Position numbers and translations under genes: made by a program. Below, piece after piece: positions 30,544-39,117 of a stretch of 57,995 nt of DNA. This stretch comes from Streptococcus oralis (GTDB taxonomy: Bacteria; Bacillota; Bacilli; Lactobacillales; Streptococcaceae). Location: contig NZ_KQ969522.1 in the NCBI RefSeq assembly GCF_001578935.1, forward strand, positions 432,006-490,000, read 5' to 3'. Numbering within the stretch: the stretch's first letter is position 1; each line of letters begins with the position of its first letter. The notes under the pieces were generated by a model, which was not told where the DNA came from, searched no databases, and saw only the letters and a list, made by a program, of their open reading frames with translations.

Positions 30544-32166
30544 TTGCTTACAGTATCTGATGTTTCACTACGTTTTAGTGATCGCAAACTTTTTGATGAT
30601 GTCAATATCAAATTTACAGAAGGAAATACCTACGGATTAATTGGTGCTAATGGTGCTGGGAAGTCTACATTCTTAAAAATCCTAGCTGGTGATATCGAGC
30701 CTACAACTGGTCACATCTCTCTTGGTCCAGATGAACGTCTCTCTGTTCTCCGTCAAAATCATTTTGACTATGAAGATGAGCGAGTTATTGATGTTGTCAT
30801 AATGGGAAATGAAAAACTTTACAACATCATGAAAGAAAAAGATGCTATTTACATGAAGGAAGATTTTTCCGATGAAGATGGTGTTCGTGCAGCTGAACTT
30901 GAAGGTGAATTTGCTGAACTTGGAGGTTGGGAAGCAGAAAGTGAAGCATCCCAATTACTTCAAAACCTAAACATTCCAGAAGAATTGCACTATCAAAACA
31001 TGAGCGAATTAGCCAATGGTGAAAAAGTGAAGGTTCTCCTTGCCAAAGCACTTTTTGGTAAACCAGACGTTCTTCTCTTGGATGAGCCGACCAACGGGTT
31101 GGACATCCAATCTATTACTTGGCTAGAAGACTTCTTGATTGACTTTGATAACACCGTTATCGTAGTATCCCACGACCGTCACTTCTTAAACAAAGTGTGT
31201 ACTCATATGGCCGACCTTGACTTTGGAAAAATCAAACTCTATGTCGGAAACTACGACTTCTGGAAGGAATCTTCTGAGCTTGCTGCTAAATTGCTAGCAG
31301 ACCGTAATGCCAAGGCAGAAGAAAAAATTAAGCAATTGCAAGAATTCGTTGCTCGCTTCTCTGCCAACGCTTCTAAGTCAAGACAAGCAACGTCTCGTAA
31401 AAAAATGCTGGACAAGATTGAATTAGAAGAGATTGTGCCATCTAGTCGTAAATATCCATTTATCAACTTTAAAGCAGAACGTGAGATTGGTAATGATCTC
31501 TTGACAGTAGAAAATCTAACTGTAAAGATTGATGGCGAAACTATCCTAGACAATATTAGTTTCATCTTGCGTCCAGGTGATAAGACAGCTCTTATTGGAC
31601 AAAATGACATCCAAACGACTGCATTAATTCGTGCAATTATGGGTGACATCGACTATGAAGGAACTGTCAAGTGGGGAGTTACTACTAGCCGTTCTTACTT
31701 GCCAAAAGACAACTCGGCTGATTTTGCAGGAGGAGAATCAATCCTTGACTGGTTGCGTCAATTTGCAAGTAAAGAAGAAGATGACAATACCTTCCTACGT
31801 GGTTTCCTTGGTCGTATGCTCTTTTCTGGAGATGAGGTTAACAAACCTGTAAACGTCTTGTCAGGGGGAGAAAAAGTACGTGTCATGCTTTCAAAACTCA
31901 TGCTCTTGAAATCAAATGTCCTTGTACTTGATGATCCAACAAATCACTTGGACTTGGAATCTATCTCAAGCTTGAACGATGGATTGAAAAACTTTAAAGA
32001 ATCAATCATCTTTGCTAGTCATGACCATGAGTTTATCCAAACTTTGGCAAACCATATCATTGTTTTGTCTAAGAATGGCGTCATTGATCGTATCGATGAA
32101 ACCTATGATGAATTCCTAGAAAATGCAGAAGTACAAGTAAAAGTTAAAGAACTTTGGAAAGATTAA
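30544..32166 (+). CDS. ABC-F family ATPase (YkpA/YbiT-like)
   Basis: 540-residue soluble protein with two ABC domains and no membrane part; ABC-F proteins act on the ribosome. Domain 1 has a normal Walker A GANGAGKST (about 35-43) but a signature LANGEKVKVLL instead of LSGGE. Domain 2 has LSGGEKVRVML but a degenerate Walker A, GQNDIQTTAL, without the lysine. Both have Walker B (LLLDEPTNGLD and VLDDPTNHLD). The start codon is TTG at 30544, behind TAGGAGA, since no ATG fits. Not a typical antibiotic-resistance ABC-F by its linker. Confidence 0.9.
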   Translation: MLTVSDVSLRFSDRKLFDDVNIKFTEGNTYGLIGANGAGKSTFLKILAGDIEPTTGHISLGPDERLSVLRQNHFDYEDERVIDVVIMGNEKLYNIMKEKDAIYMKEDFSDEDGVRAAELEGEFAELGGWEAESEASQLLQNLNIPEELHYQNMSELANGEKVKVLLAKALFGKPDVLLLDEPTNGLDIQSITWLEDFLIDFDNTVIVVSHDRHFLNKVCTHMADLDFGKIKLYVGNYDFWKESSELAAKLLADRNAKAEEKIKQLQEFVARFSANASKSRQATSRKKMLDKIELEEIVPSSRKYPFINFKAEREIGNDLLTVENLTVKIDGETILDNISFILRPGDKTALIGQNDIQTTALIRAIMGDIDYEGTVKWGVTTSRSYLPKDNSADFAGGESILDWLRQFASKEEDDNTFLRGFLGRMLFSGDEVNKPVNVLSGGEKVRVMLSKLMLLKSNVLVLDDPTNHLDLESISSLNDGLKNFKESIIFASHDHEFIQTLANHIIVLSKNGVIDRIDETYDEFLENAEVQVKVKELWKD

Positions 32167-32176
32167 ATAAGACTTC

Positions 32177-32207
32177 AAAACTCAGTTGGGGTAACCAACT
32201 GAGTTTT
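32177..32207 (+). terminator. Terminator after the ABC-F gene
   Basis: AAAACTCAGTTGG-loop-CCAACTGAGTTTT forms a 13-pair stem followed by CTATC. Confidence 0.88.
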
Positions 32208-32227
32208 CTATCATTCTATGAGGTAAC

Positions 32228-34780
32228 ATGAAATCATTTTTTAAAACATATTGGACCTATTTTGTTTCTTTCATCATTCCTTTAGTAATTATGACCGGAG
32301 TATACCTAACTCAAGGTATCTACTGGAATAGCGATACATCTCCACTATTAGGAGATGGTTTCCATCAATACGTTATTTTTGATGTAGCTTTACGAAATAT
32401 TTTACATGGAAATGGCAGTTTGTTTTACACCTTTACAAGTGGCCTCGGACTGAATTTCTATGCTCTATCTAGTTATTACTTGGGTAGTTTTCTTTCACCC
32501 CTAGTTTACTTTTTTAATCTGTCGAATATGCCAGATGCTGTCTATCTAACCACTATCTTAAAATTTGGATTGATTGGTCTGTCAACCTTCTTTAGTCTAA
32601 ATAGATTATTTAAAGATATCCCAAAATTTTTAAAACTTGCCTTATCTACTTCCTATGCTTTAATGAGCTTCACTGTCAGTCAGTTAGAGATTAAAACCTG
32701 GCTAGATGTTTTTATCTTGATTCCTTTAATTATTACTGGTTTACACCTACTTATAACACAAAAGAAGCGCCTACTATACTTTACAAGTTTGTCAATCTTA
32801 TTTATTCAAAATTATTATTTTGGCTATATGACAGTATTGTTTCTTATTTTCTGGTATCTCTGCCAAATTTCTTGGAACTTTAAAACTCGAAAATCATCTT
32901 TTCTTGATTTTGTTGTTATCTCCTTTTTAGCTGGAATGGCTAGTTTGATTATGACTCTTCCTACACTGTTTGATTTACAAACTCATGGAGAGAAGTTGAC
33001 TGCCATCACAAAATTGAAAACAGACAGTAGCTGGTATCTGGATATTTTAGCAAAACAATTCATTGGATCTTTTGATACAACTAAATATGGATCTATACCA
33101 ATGATTTTTGTTGGATTGCTTCCTTTTATTTTGACCATTCTATTTTTCACAATAAAATCCATAAGGTTTCACGTGAAACTTACCTATGCAATTTTCTTTA
33201 TTTTTTTAATAACAAGCTTTTACATAGAAGCACTTGATTTATTTTGGCAAGGGATGCATACCCCAAATATGTTTTTGCATCGCTATGCTTGGATTTTTTC
33301 CACTCTGTTAATTTATACTGCAGCAGAAGTCTTAAATCGTCTGAAAGAACTGAAGCTCTGGAATCTATTTGTCTCACTTTTTCTTGTACTAACAGGATTT
33401 TTGGCTACTATCTATTTTAAATCGCACTATTCTTTTTTAACTGATTTGAATATCCTACTCACTCTTGAATTTCTACTAGTTTATGCTCTTTTACTTCTTG
33501 CAGTCATTAGAAAATTTATCTCTATAAATCTATTTGCAATTCTTTTGTCTTTATTTATAACATTTGAGATAAGCTTAAATGCTTCATCTCAAATGGAAGG
33601 AATAGCTAAAGAATGGGCCTTTGCTTCTCGTAGCGCCTATAATAGAGATATCACCGCTATGGAATCCATTCTAAACCAAGTTGACAATCCATTTACACGT
33701 ACTGAAAAACTGCAAATTCAGACTGGAAATGACAGTATGAAATTTAACTACAATGGAATCTCTCAATTTTCGTCTGTACGAAATCGTTCAGCTAGCACTA
33801 GTTTAGATAAACTGGGATTCAAATCCTCTGGAACCAACCTCAATCTCCGTTATGCAAATAACAGTCTTTTAGCAGACAGTTTATTTGGAATCCAGTACAA
33901 TATTTCTGAAACTTCACTTGATAAATATGGATTTCAAGATATTTATCAAAAGGATCATTTAACCTTATATAAAAATCAACTTTCCCTCCCCATTGCCTTT
34001 GCCACTCAATCTATTTACAAAGATGTAAACTTTAACAATCATACTCTGGATAATCAGGCCTTATTTATAAACCAGCTTGCTAATCTCAACTTAGATTACT
34101 TCTCCCAAATAGCATATGATAAAACAGATACTTCAGATGGTTTAACGAGCATCACAGGTTCTGCGAATGAAGATGCAAAGATTGATTATCAAATTGAGGT
34201 TCCTCAAAATAGCCAAGTCTATCTCTCTTTTTCAAATCTTCATTTTACAAATGATAAGCAAAAGAAAGTTGACATCATTGTCAATGGAGAAAAAAAGACT
34301 TTTACAACTGACAATGCATTTAATTTCTTTAATTTAGGTTATACTGAAGAACAAAAAACTTTCAATATCAGTGTTAGTTTCCCTGGAAATTCTCAGGTGT
34401 CATTTGAATCTCCAACCTTCTATCGTTTAGATACTCAGGCTCTTACTGAGGCAATTCAAAAGATTAAAGAACAACCTGTAGAAGTATCCACCTCTAAAAA
34501 TAAAGTCTTTGCTACATATGAAGTAAAACAAGATACCTCTATTTTCTTCACTATTCCTTATGACAAAGGTTGGTCCGCATACCAGGATGGGAAAAAACTT
34601 GAAATCAAGCAGGCTCAAACTGGTTTTATGAAAGTTGATGTTCCAAAAGGAAAAGGCACCATTACACTTTCCTTTATTCCCAATGGTTTTGTTATTGGAG
34701 CAGCCTGCTCACTAACTGCCCTTCTTCTTTTTGGGATCTATAATCACAGACGAAATTTATCTAAGACAGAAAAAGATTGA
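32228..34780 (+). CDS. YfhO family polytopic membrane protein
   Basis: 850 residues: about 12 membrane segments in the first 450-480 residues, then a large extracellular domain (about 480-820) and a last membrane segment near the C-terminus (VIGAACSLTALLLFGIY). YfhO (Pfam family) members are GT-C-like; a Bacillus and Listeria member glycosylates lipoteichoic acid, so a role in wall-polymer sugar modification is plausible but not shown here. A parS site lies in the coding sequence at 33166-33179. Its stop codon sits inside the terminator hairpin shared with the convergent gene. Confidence 0.88.
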   Translation: MKSFFKTYWTYFVSFIIPLVIMTGVYLTQGIYWNSDTSPLLGDGFHQYVIFDVALRNILHGNGSLFYTFTSGLGLNFYALSSYYLGSFLSPLVYFFNLSNMPDAVYLTTILKFGLIGLSTFFSLNRLFKDIPKFLKLALSTSYALMSFTVSQLEIKTWLDVFILIPLIITGLHLLITQKKRLLYFTSLSILFIQNYYFGYMTVLFLIFWYLCQISWNFKTRKSSFLDFVVISFLAGMASLIMTLPTLFDLQTHGEKLTAITKLKTDSSWYLDILAKQFIGSFDTTKYGSIPMIFVGLLPFILTILFFTIKSIRFHVKLTYAIFFIFLITSFYIEALDLFWQGMHTPNMFLHRYAWIFSTLLIYTAAEVLNRLKELKLWNLFVSLFLVLTGFLATIYFKSHYSFLTDLNILLTLEFLLVYALLLLAVIRKFISINLFAILLSLFITFEISLNASSQMEGIAKEWAFASRSAYNRDITAMESILNQVDNPFTRTEKLQIQTGNDSMKFNYNGISQFSSVRNRSASTSLDKLGFKSSGTNLNLRYANNSLLADSLFGIQYNISETSLDKYGFQDIYQKDHLTLYKNQLSLPIAFATQSIYKDVNFNNHTLDNQALFINQLANLNLDYFSQIAYDKTDTSDGLTSITGSANEDAKIDYQIEVPQNSQVYLSFSNLHFTNDKQKKVDIIVNGEKKTFTTDNAFNFFNLGYTEEQKTFNISVSFPGNSQVSFESPTFYRLDTQALTEAIQKIKEQPVEVSTSKNKVFATYEVKQDTSIFFTIPYDKGWSAYQDGKKLEIKQAQTGFMKVDVPKGKGTITLSFIPNGFVIGAACSLTALLLFGIYNHRRNLSKTEKD
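33166..33179. promoter_or_regulatory. parS site in the yfhO-like gene
   Basis: GTTTCACGTGAAAC is a perfect core palindrome of parS; outer bases are G and T. It encodes residues near 314-317 without disturbing the frame. Confidence 0.92.
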
Positions 34781-34804
34781 CCAATTCCTTGGTCAATCTT
34801 TTTA
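34770..34804. terminator. Bidirectional terminator between yfhO and yhgE
   Basis: AAAAAGATTGACCAA-TTCC-TTGGTCAATCTTTTT is a perfect 15-pair hairpin. The yfhO stop (34778-34780) is inside the stem and the yhgE stop begins at its other end. Confidence 0.92.
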
Positions 34805-37456
34805 ATCTTCTTCCATTTTCTTAGGTTGATAAGCTAGCATACCTAAAGCAGTAAATAAAGCTAGTGTTATAATAAGGAAAATCACTTGGTGATGAATATT
34901 TCCTGTCATAGAGATTGTTTGCCGTAAACCTGATACAGAGTAACTCATTGGTAACCAAGGATTGACACCCTTAAAGAAATCATTTGTCAAAGCAAGTGGA
35001 TAGGTCCCTGCACTTGATGCTAACTGTAATAAAAGTAAAATAAGAGAGAAGAAAGCTCCTATACGGCTATTCCAAGTTGTTAAAGCTGTCACCATAGACA
35101 TGAAAGCTAAACTTGTGATTATAATTAGAATCAAGGTCCTCATCTCATGGTTCGCAGTCAATCCAATAAGATGGACACCTCCATAAACTAAAACACCTGC
35201 TAAGACAGCTATAATCCCATTTATTTCAGAACGAGACTTCAACCAAGCCCAACGGCTCTCTGGATGACGTCCAGAAGGCAACTTAGCAAAAATCATATTG
35301 GTAGATATAGCAGCAACAAAAAGAGCAACTGATATCATATAAGGAGCCATGGCAATCCCATTCACAGGAACTTGGTCATTGTCTGTTTTTGAGAGAACTA
35401 GAGGATCAGATAATGTTTCTGCATTTTTAGATTCTGTCGAAGCTGATTTGAGTTGATTATTAGCATTGCCTAATCCTTGTCCTAATGAATCAACTCCTGT
35501 TTGTAAATCTTCAAGACTAGAGGTTAAGGTTGTTCCACCATCTGCTAGTTTTCCAGCACCATCTGCAATCTTCATAGCGCCACTTCCTAGTTGAGATGCT
35601 GCAGAAAGTAACTGTGTTGATTTATCTGTTAATTGACCAGAGCCAAATTGTAATGTAGTAATACCTGCTATCAGCTCTGAACTCTTATTATTCAATTGAG
35701 CAGAACCAGATGACAAACTTTCTATACCTGATACTAATTCTGGAGTTTTTCCAGCTAACGCATCTACTCCAGCTGTCAAGGTTGATGTGTTTTCTGTCAA
35801 CTTACTTGATCCAGAAACTAATTGATCTAGACTAGTTGTTAAACTTGCATTCTTTTCACTTAGTTGATTAGCACCTATAGAAATAGTATCCAGTCCCTTA
35901 GTGTAGTTTACAACTCCTTTTTCAATTGACTGACTTCCAGGAACTAACTGATTGTCTACAGTAGTTTGCAATTTTGTAAATCCATTTGACAATGTTGTCA
36001 AGGATCTAGATGCTATAGGTAAGAGTTGATTTGCTTTCGTCTGTACATCAGATAGATTAGATACTTGTTGTTCTGAATTCTCTATACTTTCTTTTAATCC
36101 TCCTACTGTCGTTAAAATTGTTTTTGCTGACTCAATAGTAGAATTAGAATTTTTAGAAATAGCTTCTGTCAGTTCTTTCTTTTGTTCCTCTGTAAGAGAT
36201 TGATAAGTAGCTGTTGATTGAAGGTTTGCAAGAGTTTTCTCTTGTTCTGTCTGACTTTTGGTCACAATATCCTGAGCAAGAGTTGTTAGATTTGGTAAAG
36301 CTTCTGACAATGTACTTTTCAGTTGAGTATTATCTGATATTGTAAGAGCTTGTAGTGTTTTATTTAGTTCTCCTAAGCTTGTTGCCAATTGCGCTATTTC
36401 TTCACTTTGTTGAGATGAGGACTCTAATTGGCTTGAAATTTCTTTAATACCAGTATTTAATTGCTCCATTCCATCTCTTAGTGTATCTGATTGATTGGAT
36501 AATTGACTTGTTCCGTTAGAAAGTTCTTTCACACTACTTGTATAAGTATTTACACCAACTGAAAATTGATTGAGGCCTGTATCCAGTTGTGAAACGCCAC
36601 CTGTATAGGACTTTATACCTGTATTTAGCTGATTTACACCTGTCACCAACTCAGGAGTTTTTAAAGCTAATTGACCAAGTCCAGTGTCAACTTGTGAGAC
36701 AGAATTTGTATAACTTTGTAAACCACTATTAAAAGTTCCTAAACCAATATGTAATTGCTCTATAGCAGACACATAGCTAGATAAGCCTTTTGTAAATTGA
36801 TCCGCTCCATTTGAAAAAGTTACACTGGAGTTAGCTAGAGTATTAAGATTTGTCGTCAACGTTTGACTTCCCGTCACCAACTGATCGGCTCCATTAGCCA
36901 ATTGCTCACTTCCTTCAGCTGCTTTATTTATCCCAGACTTCAAGTCACTCACTTTTTGAAATAGTGCCTTGGTATATGTTTCAGTTACATTCGTAGAGAC
37001 GGTTTGTTTTAATTGTGTCATTGCAGAATCACTCATCTTACTTGCAATAAAGCTACGACCGCTTGAAGTTTGATAATCAATTTGCATCTGTTCAGGGTGA
37101 TTTGTTAGAATCGAAGTAGCTTTTTCAGATAGATCACTTGGTAAAGTCACTACCATATAGTATTCGCCATCCTCTAGCCCCTTTTTCCCCTCTTCTTCAT
37201 TGACAAAATGAAAATCTAAAGTTTTATTTTCTTTTAAATTAGACACCATGTCTTTTCCTATAGCCATTGTATTTCCATTATAAGAAGCTTCCTTATCTTT
37301 ATTTACAACTGCCACAGGTAACTCTGATAATTTACCATACGGATCCCACATGGATGATAAAAAAATGATATTGTATAAAGCTGGAATGAGAGAAATCCCT
37401 ATCATTACAATGATAAAGGTCGGTTTTTTTAAAATTGCTTTCCATTCTTTAAACAT
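34802..37456 (-). CDS. YhgE/Pip family membrane protein
   Basis: 884 residues: one N-terminal membrane segment (about 13-33), a long extracellular region of repeated helical segments with motifs such as LxxGxxQLxxG and TPELVxGVxQL (about 190-680), and about five C-terminal membrane segments (about 700-875). The family includes the Lactococcus phage infection protein Pip and the type VII secretion factor EsaA, so it may be a surface conduit or phage receptor. Start at 37456 chosen for AAGGAGG; the frame is open to 37477. Divergent from a TetR regulator with two shared operators. Confidence 0.88.
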   Translation of the reverse strand: MFKEWKAILKKPTFIIVMIGISLIPALYNIIFLSSMWDPYGKLSELPVAVVNKDKEASYNGNTMAIGKDMVSNLKENKTLDFHFVNEEEGKKGLEDGEYYMVVTLPSDLSEKATSILTNHPEQMQIDYQTSSGRSFIASKMSDSAMTQLKQTVSTNVTETYTKALFQKVSDLKSGINKAAEGSEQLANGADQLVTGSQTLTTNLNTLANSSVTFSNGADQFTKGLSSYVSAIEQLHIGLGTFNSGLQSYTNSVSQVDTGLGQLALKTPELVTGVNQLNTGIKSYTGGVSQLDTGLNQFSVGVNTYTSSVKELSNGTSQLSNQSDTLRDGMEQLNTGIKEISSQLESSSQQSEEIAQLATSLGELNKTLQALTISDNTQLKSTLSEALPNLTTLAQDIVTKSQTEQEKTLANLQSTATYQSLTEEQKKELTEAISKNSNSTIESAKTILTTVGGLKESIENSEQQVSNLSDVQTKANQLLPIASRSLTTLSNGFTKLQTTVDNQLVPGSQSIEKGVVNYTKGLDTISIGANQLSEKNASLTTSLDQLVSGSSKLTENTSTLTAGVDALAGKTPELVSGIESLSSGSAQLNNKSSELIAGITTLQFGSGQLTDKSTQLLSAASQLGSGAMKIADGAGKLADGGTTLTSSLEDLQTGVDSLGQGLGNANNQLKSASTESKNAETLSDPLVLSKTDNDQVPVNGIAMAPYMISVALFVAAISTNMIFAKLPSGRHPESRWAWLKSRSEINGIIAVLAGVLVYGGVHLIGLTANHEMRTLILIIITSLAFMSMVTALTTWNSRIGAFFSLILLLLQLASSAGTYPLALTNDFFKGVNPWLPMSYSVSGLRQTISMTGNIHHQVIFLIITLALFTALGMLAYQPKKMEED

Positions 37457-37468
37457 ATTTCCTCCTTT

Positions 37469-37487
37469 TTTAAACATATTGTCTAAA
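37469..37487. promoter_or_regulatory. TetR-type operator, copy 1
   Basis: TTTAAACATATTGTCTAAA matches copy 2 at 17 of 19 positions and lies 13 bases before the yhgE start codon. Confidence 0.75.
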
Positions 37488-37545
37488 TTTTTGATATAAT
37501 AGATTATACATTAAAAAATCTAAATTACAAGATAAAAAATATTTT

Positions 37546-37564
37546 TTTAGACATATAGTCTAAA
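37546..37564. promoter_or_regulatory. TetR-type operator, copy 2
   Basis: TTTAGAC-ATATA-GTCTAAA is a perfect seven-base inverted repeat ending 19 bases before the regulator's ATG. Together with copy 1 it indicates repression of both divergent genes by the adjacent regulator. Confidence 0.8.
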
Positions 37565-37583
37565 TTGTTCATAAGGAGAAACT

Positions 37584-38126
37584 ATGAAAGAAAGTAACAA
37601 ACGATTAAAAACAAAGAGAAATATTGAAAATGCCATGGTTCAATTATTGATGGATCACCCCTTCGATCAAATTACTACAATTAAATTAGCAGAAAAAGCT
37701 GGAATTAGTCGTTCTAGCTTCTATACCCATTACAAGGATAAGTATGATATGATTGAACACTATCAAAGTAAGTTATTTCATACATTTGAATATATCTTCC
37801 AAAAACATGCTCATCATAAAAAAGATGCCATTTTAGAAGTATTTGACTATTTAGAATCTGAACCATTATTAGCTGCTCTTTTATCTGAAAATGGTACCAA
37901 AGAAATCCAAAATTTCTTAAGAAATAAACTGCATATTATGCTTAGCACTGATCTTCAGAAACGTTTTATGCAACTACAACTAAATCCAATTGAACTCGAA
38001 TATAGTAGCATTTATCTAACAAATGCCCTATTTGGTGTTTGCCAGACTTGGATTGCTCACGGAAAAAAAGAAAGTCCGCAAGAAATGACAGACTTCCTTA
38101 TGAAAATGTTAGGTGATGTCAACTAA
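37584..38126 (+). CDS. TetR/AcrR family transcriptional regulator
   Basis: 180 residues with an N-terminal helix-turn-helix (ITTIKLAEKAGISRSSFYTHYKDKYDMIEHY, about 29-58) and a C-terminal helical ligand/dimer domain of the TetR_C type. It is divergent from the YhgE/Pip gene and the twin palindromes between them are the expected operators. Ligand unknown. Confidence 0.9.
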   Translation: MKESNKRLKTKRNIENAMVQLLMDHPFDQITTIKLAEKAGISRSSFYTHYKDKYDMIEHYQSKLFHTFEYIFQKHAHHKKDAILEVFDYLESEPLLAALLSENGTKEIQNFLRNKLHIMLSTDLQKRFMQLQLNPIELEYSSIYLTNALFGVCQTWIAHGKKESPQEMTDFLMKMLGDVN

Positions 38127-38131
38127 AAGAA

Positions 38132-38158
38132 AAAGAACACCAATGGTGTTCTTTTTAT
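38132..38158 (+). terminator. Terminator after the TetR gene
   Basis: AAAGAACACC-AAT-GGTGTTCTTT is followed by TTATC. It ends just before the tRNA-Asn gene on the other strand. Confidence 0.88.
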
Positions 38159-38162
38159 CTGA

Positions 38163-38236
38163 CTCCGCCAGTAGGACTCGAACCTACGACATCATGATTA
38201 ACAGTCATGCGCTACTACCAACTGAGCTATGGCGGA
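38163..38236 (-). tRNA. tRNA-Asn (GTT)
   Basis: 74 bases fold as a cloverleaf: acceptor TCCGCCA / TGGCGGA, D-arm AGCTCAGTTGGTAGTAGC, anticodon loop CTGTTAA with anticodon GTT, T-arm GTAGGTTCGAGTCCTAC. No CCA encoded. Confidence 0.96.
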
Positions 38237-38241
38237 TAAAA

Positions 38242-38313
38242 TAGTCCGTACGGGATTCGAACCCGTGTTACCGCCGTGAAAAGGCGGTGTCTTAACCCCT
38301 TGACCAACGGACC
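38242..38313 (-). tRNA. tRNA-Glu (TTC)
   Basis: 72 bases: acceptor GGTCCGT / ACGGACT, anticodon arm CCGCCTTTTCACGGCGG with anticodon TTC, T-arm ACGGGTTCGAATCCCGT. No CCA encoded. Five bases upstream of tRNA-Asn, on the strand and downstream of comE. Confidence 0.96.
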
Positions 38314-38364
38314 ATCTATCTGTAGCAGATATAACCATTATATCAATTTCTTACTAATTGTCAA

Positions 38365-39117
38365 TCACTTTTTAGATTTTTTCTCCAGAATATCTCTCAG
38401 TTTGCGGACTTTTAAACGAGTGATGGGACAACGATGATCTTCATAAAAGACAACTTCTAGATTCTTTCGATCAATTTCTCTCACATTTCCCACATTGACA
38501 AGGAAAGATTTATGGGAGCAATAAAATCGCTGAGTATGTTTGTCCTTTTCCTGAATATCTGTCATAGTTCCATAAAACTCTTTGGCAAAATTCTTACCAA
38601 TAATTCGCAATTTATGAGAAACACCTGTTGTTTCGATATACAGAATATCATGGTAAGGAATTTTCAAATCATTTCCCTTATAGTTGTAATCAAAATAGTC
38701 TACAACATCTTCGTTTTCAAGCAACATGCTTTTGGTATAGAAGATACTCTGCTCGATACGTTTTTTGAACAATTCATCATTGATGTCTTTGTCTACAAAA
38801 TCTAGGGCTGATACCTGGTATTTGTACGTTAAGGTAGCAAATTCAGATCGACTGGTAATAAAGACAATAATAGCATAAGGATTGTGATGACGGATAAATT
38901 GAGCCACTTCAAAGCCTTTTTTCTCGATTCCATGAATATCGATATCTAGGAAATAAAGCTGGTTTACTTCATCATTTTCAATATATTCCTTAAACTCACG
39001 AACTTTTCCTGTTGTCTTATATGAAATAGGAATATTCGATTCCTCAGAGATTTCATTCAATATTCTCTCTAGTCTCACTTGATGCTCAATAACATCTTCT
39101 AAAATTAATACTTTCAT
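38365..39117 (-). CDS. comE: Competence response regulator ComE
   Basis: 250 residues: receiver domain with phospho-acceptor Asp in YFLDIDIHG (near residue 58) and a C-terminal LytTR DNA-binding domain (about 145-247, FYCSHKSFLVNVGNVREIDR). Phosphorylated ComE activates comCDE, comAB and comX through a direct repeat, seen here upstream of comC. Its start overlaps the comD stop (ATGA). Confidence 0.97.
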   Translation of the reverse strand: MKVLILEDVIEHQVRLERILNEISEESNIPISYKTTGKVREFKEYIENDEVNQLYFLDIDIHGIEKKGFEVAQFIRHHNPYAIIVFITSRSEFATLTYKYQVSALDFVDKDINDELFKKRIEQSIFYTKSMLLENEDVVDYFDYNYKGNDLKIPYHDILYIETTGVSHKLRIIGKNFAKEFYGTMTDIQEKDKHTQRFYCSHKSFLVNVGNVREIDRKNLEVVFYEDHRCPITRLKVRKLRDILEKKSKK

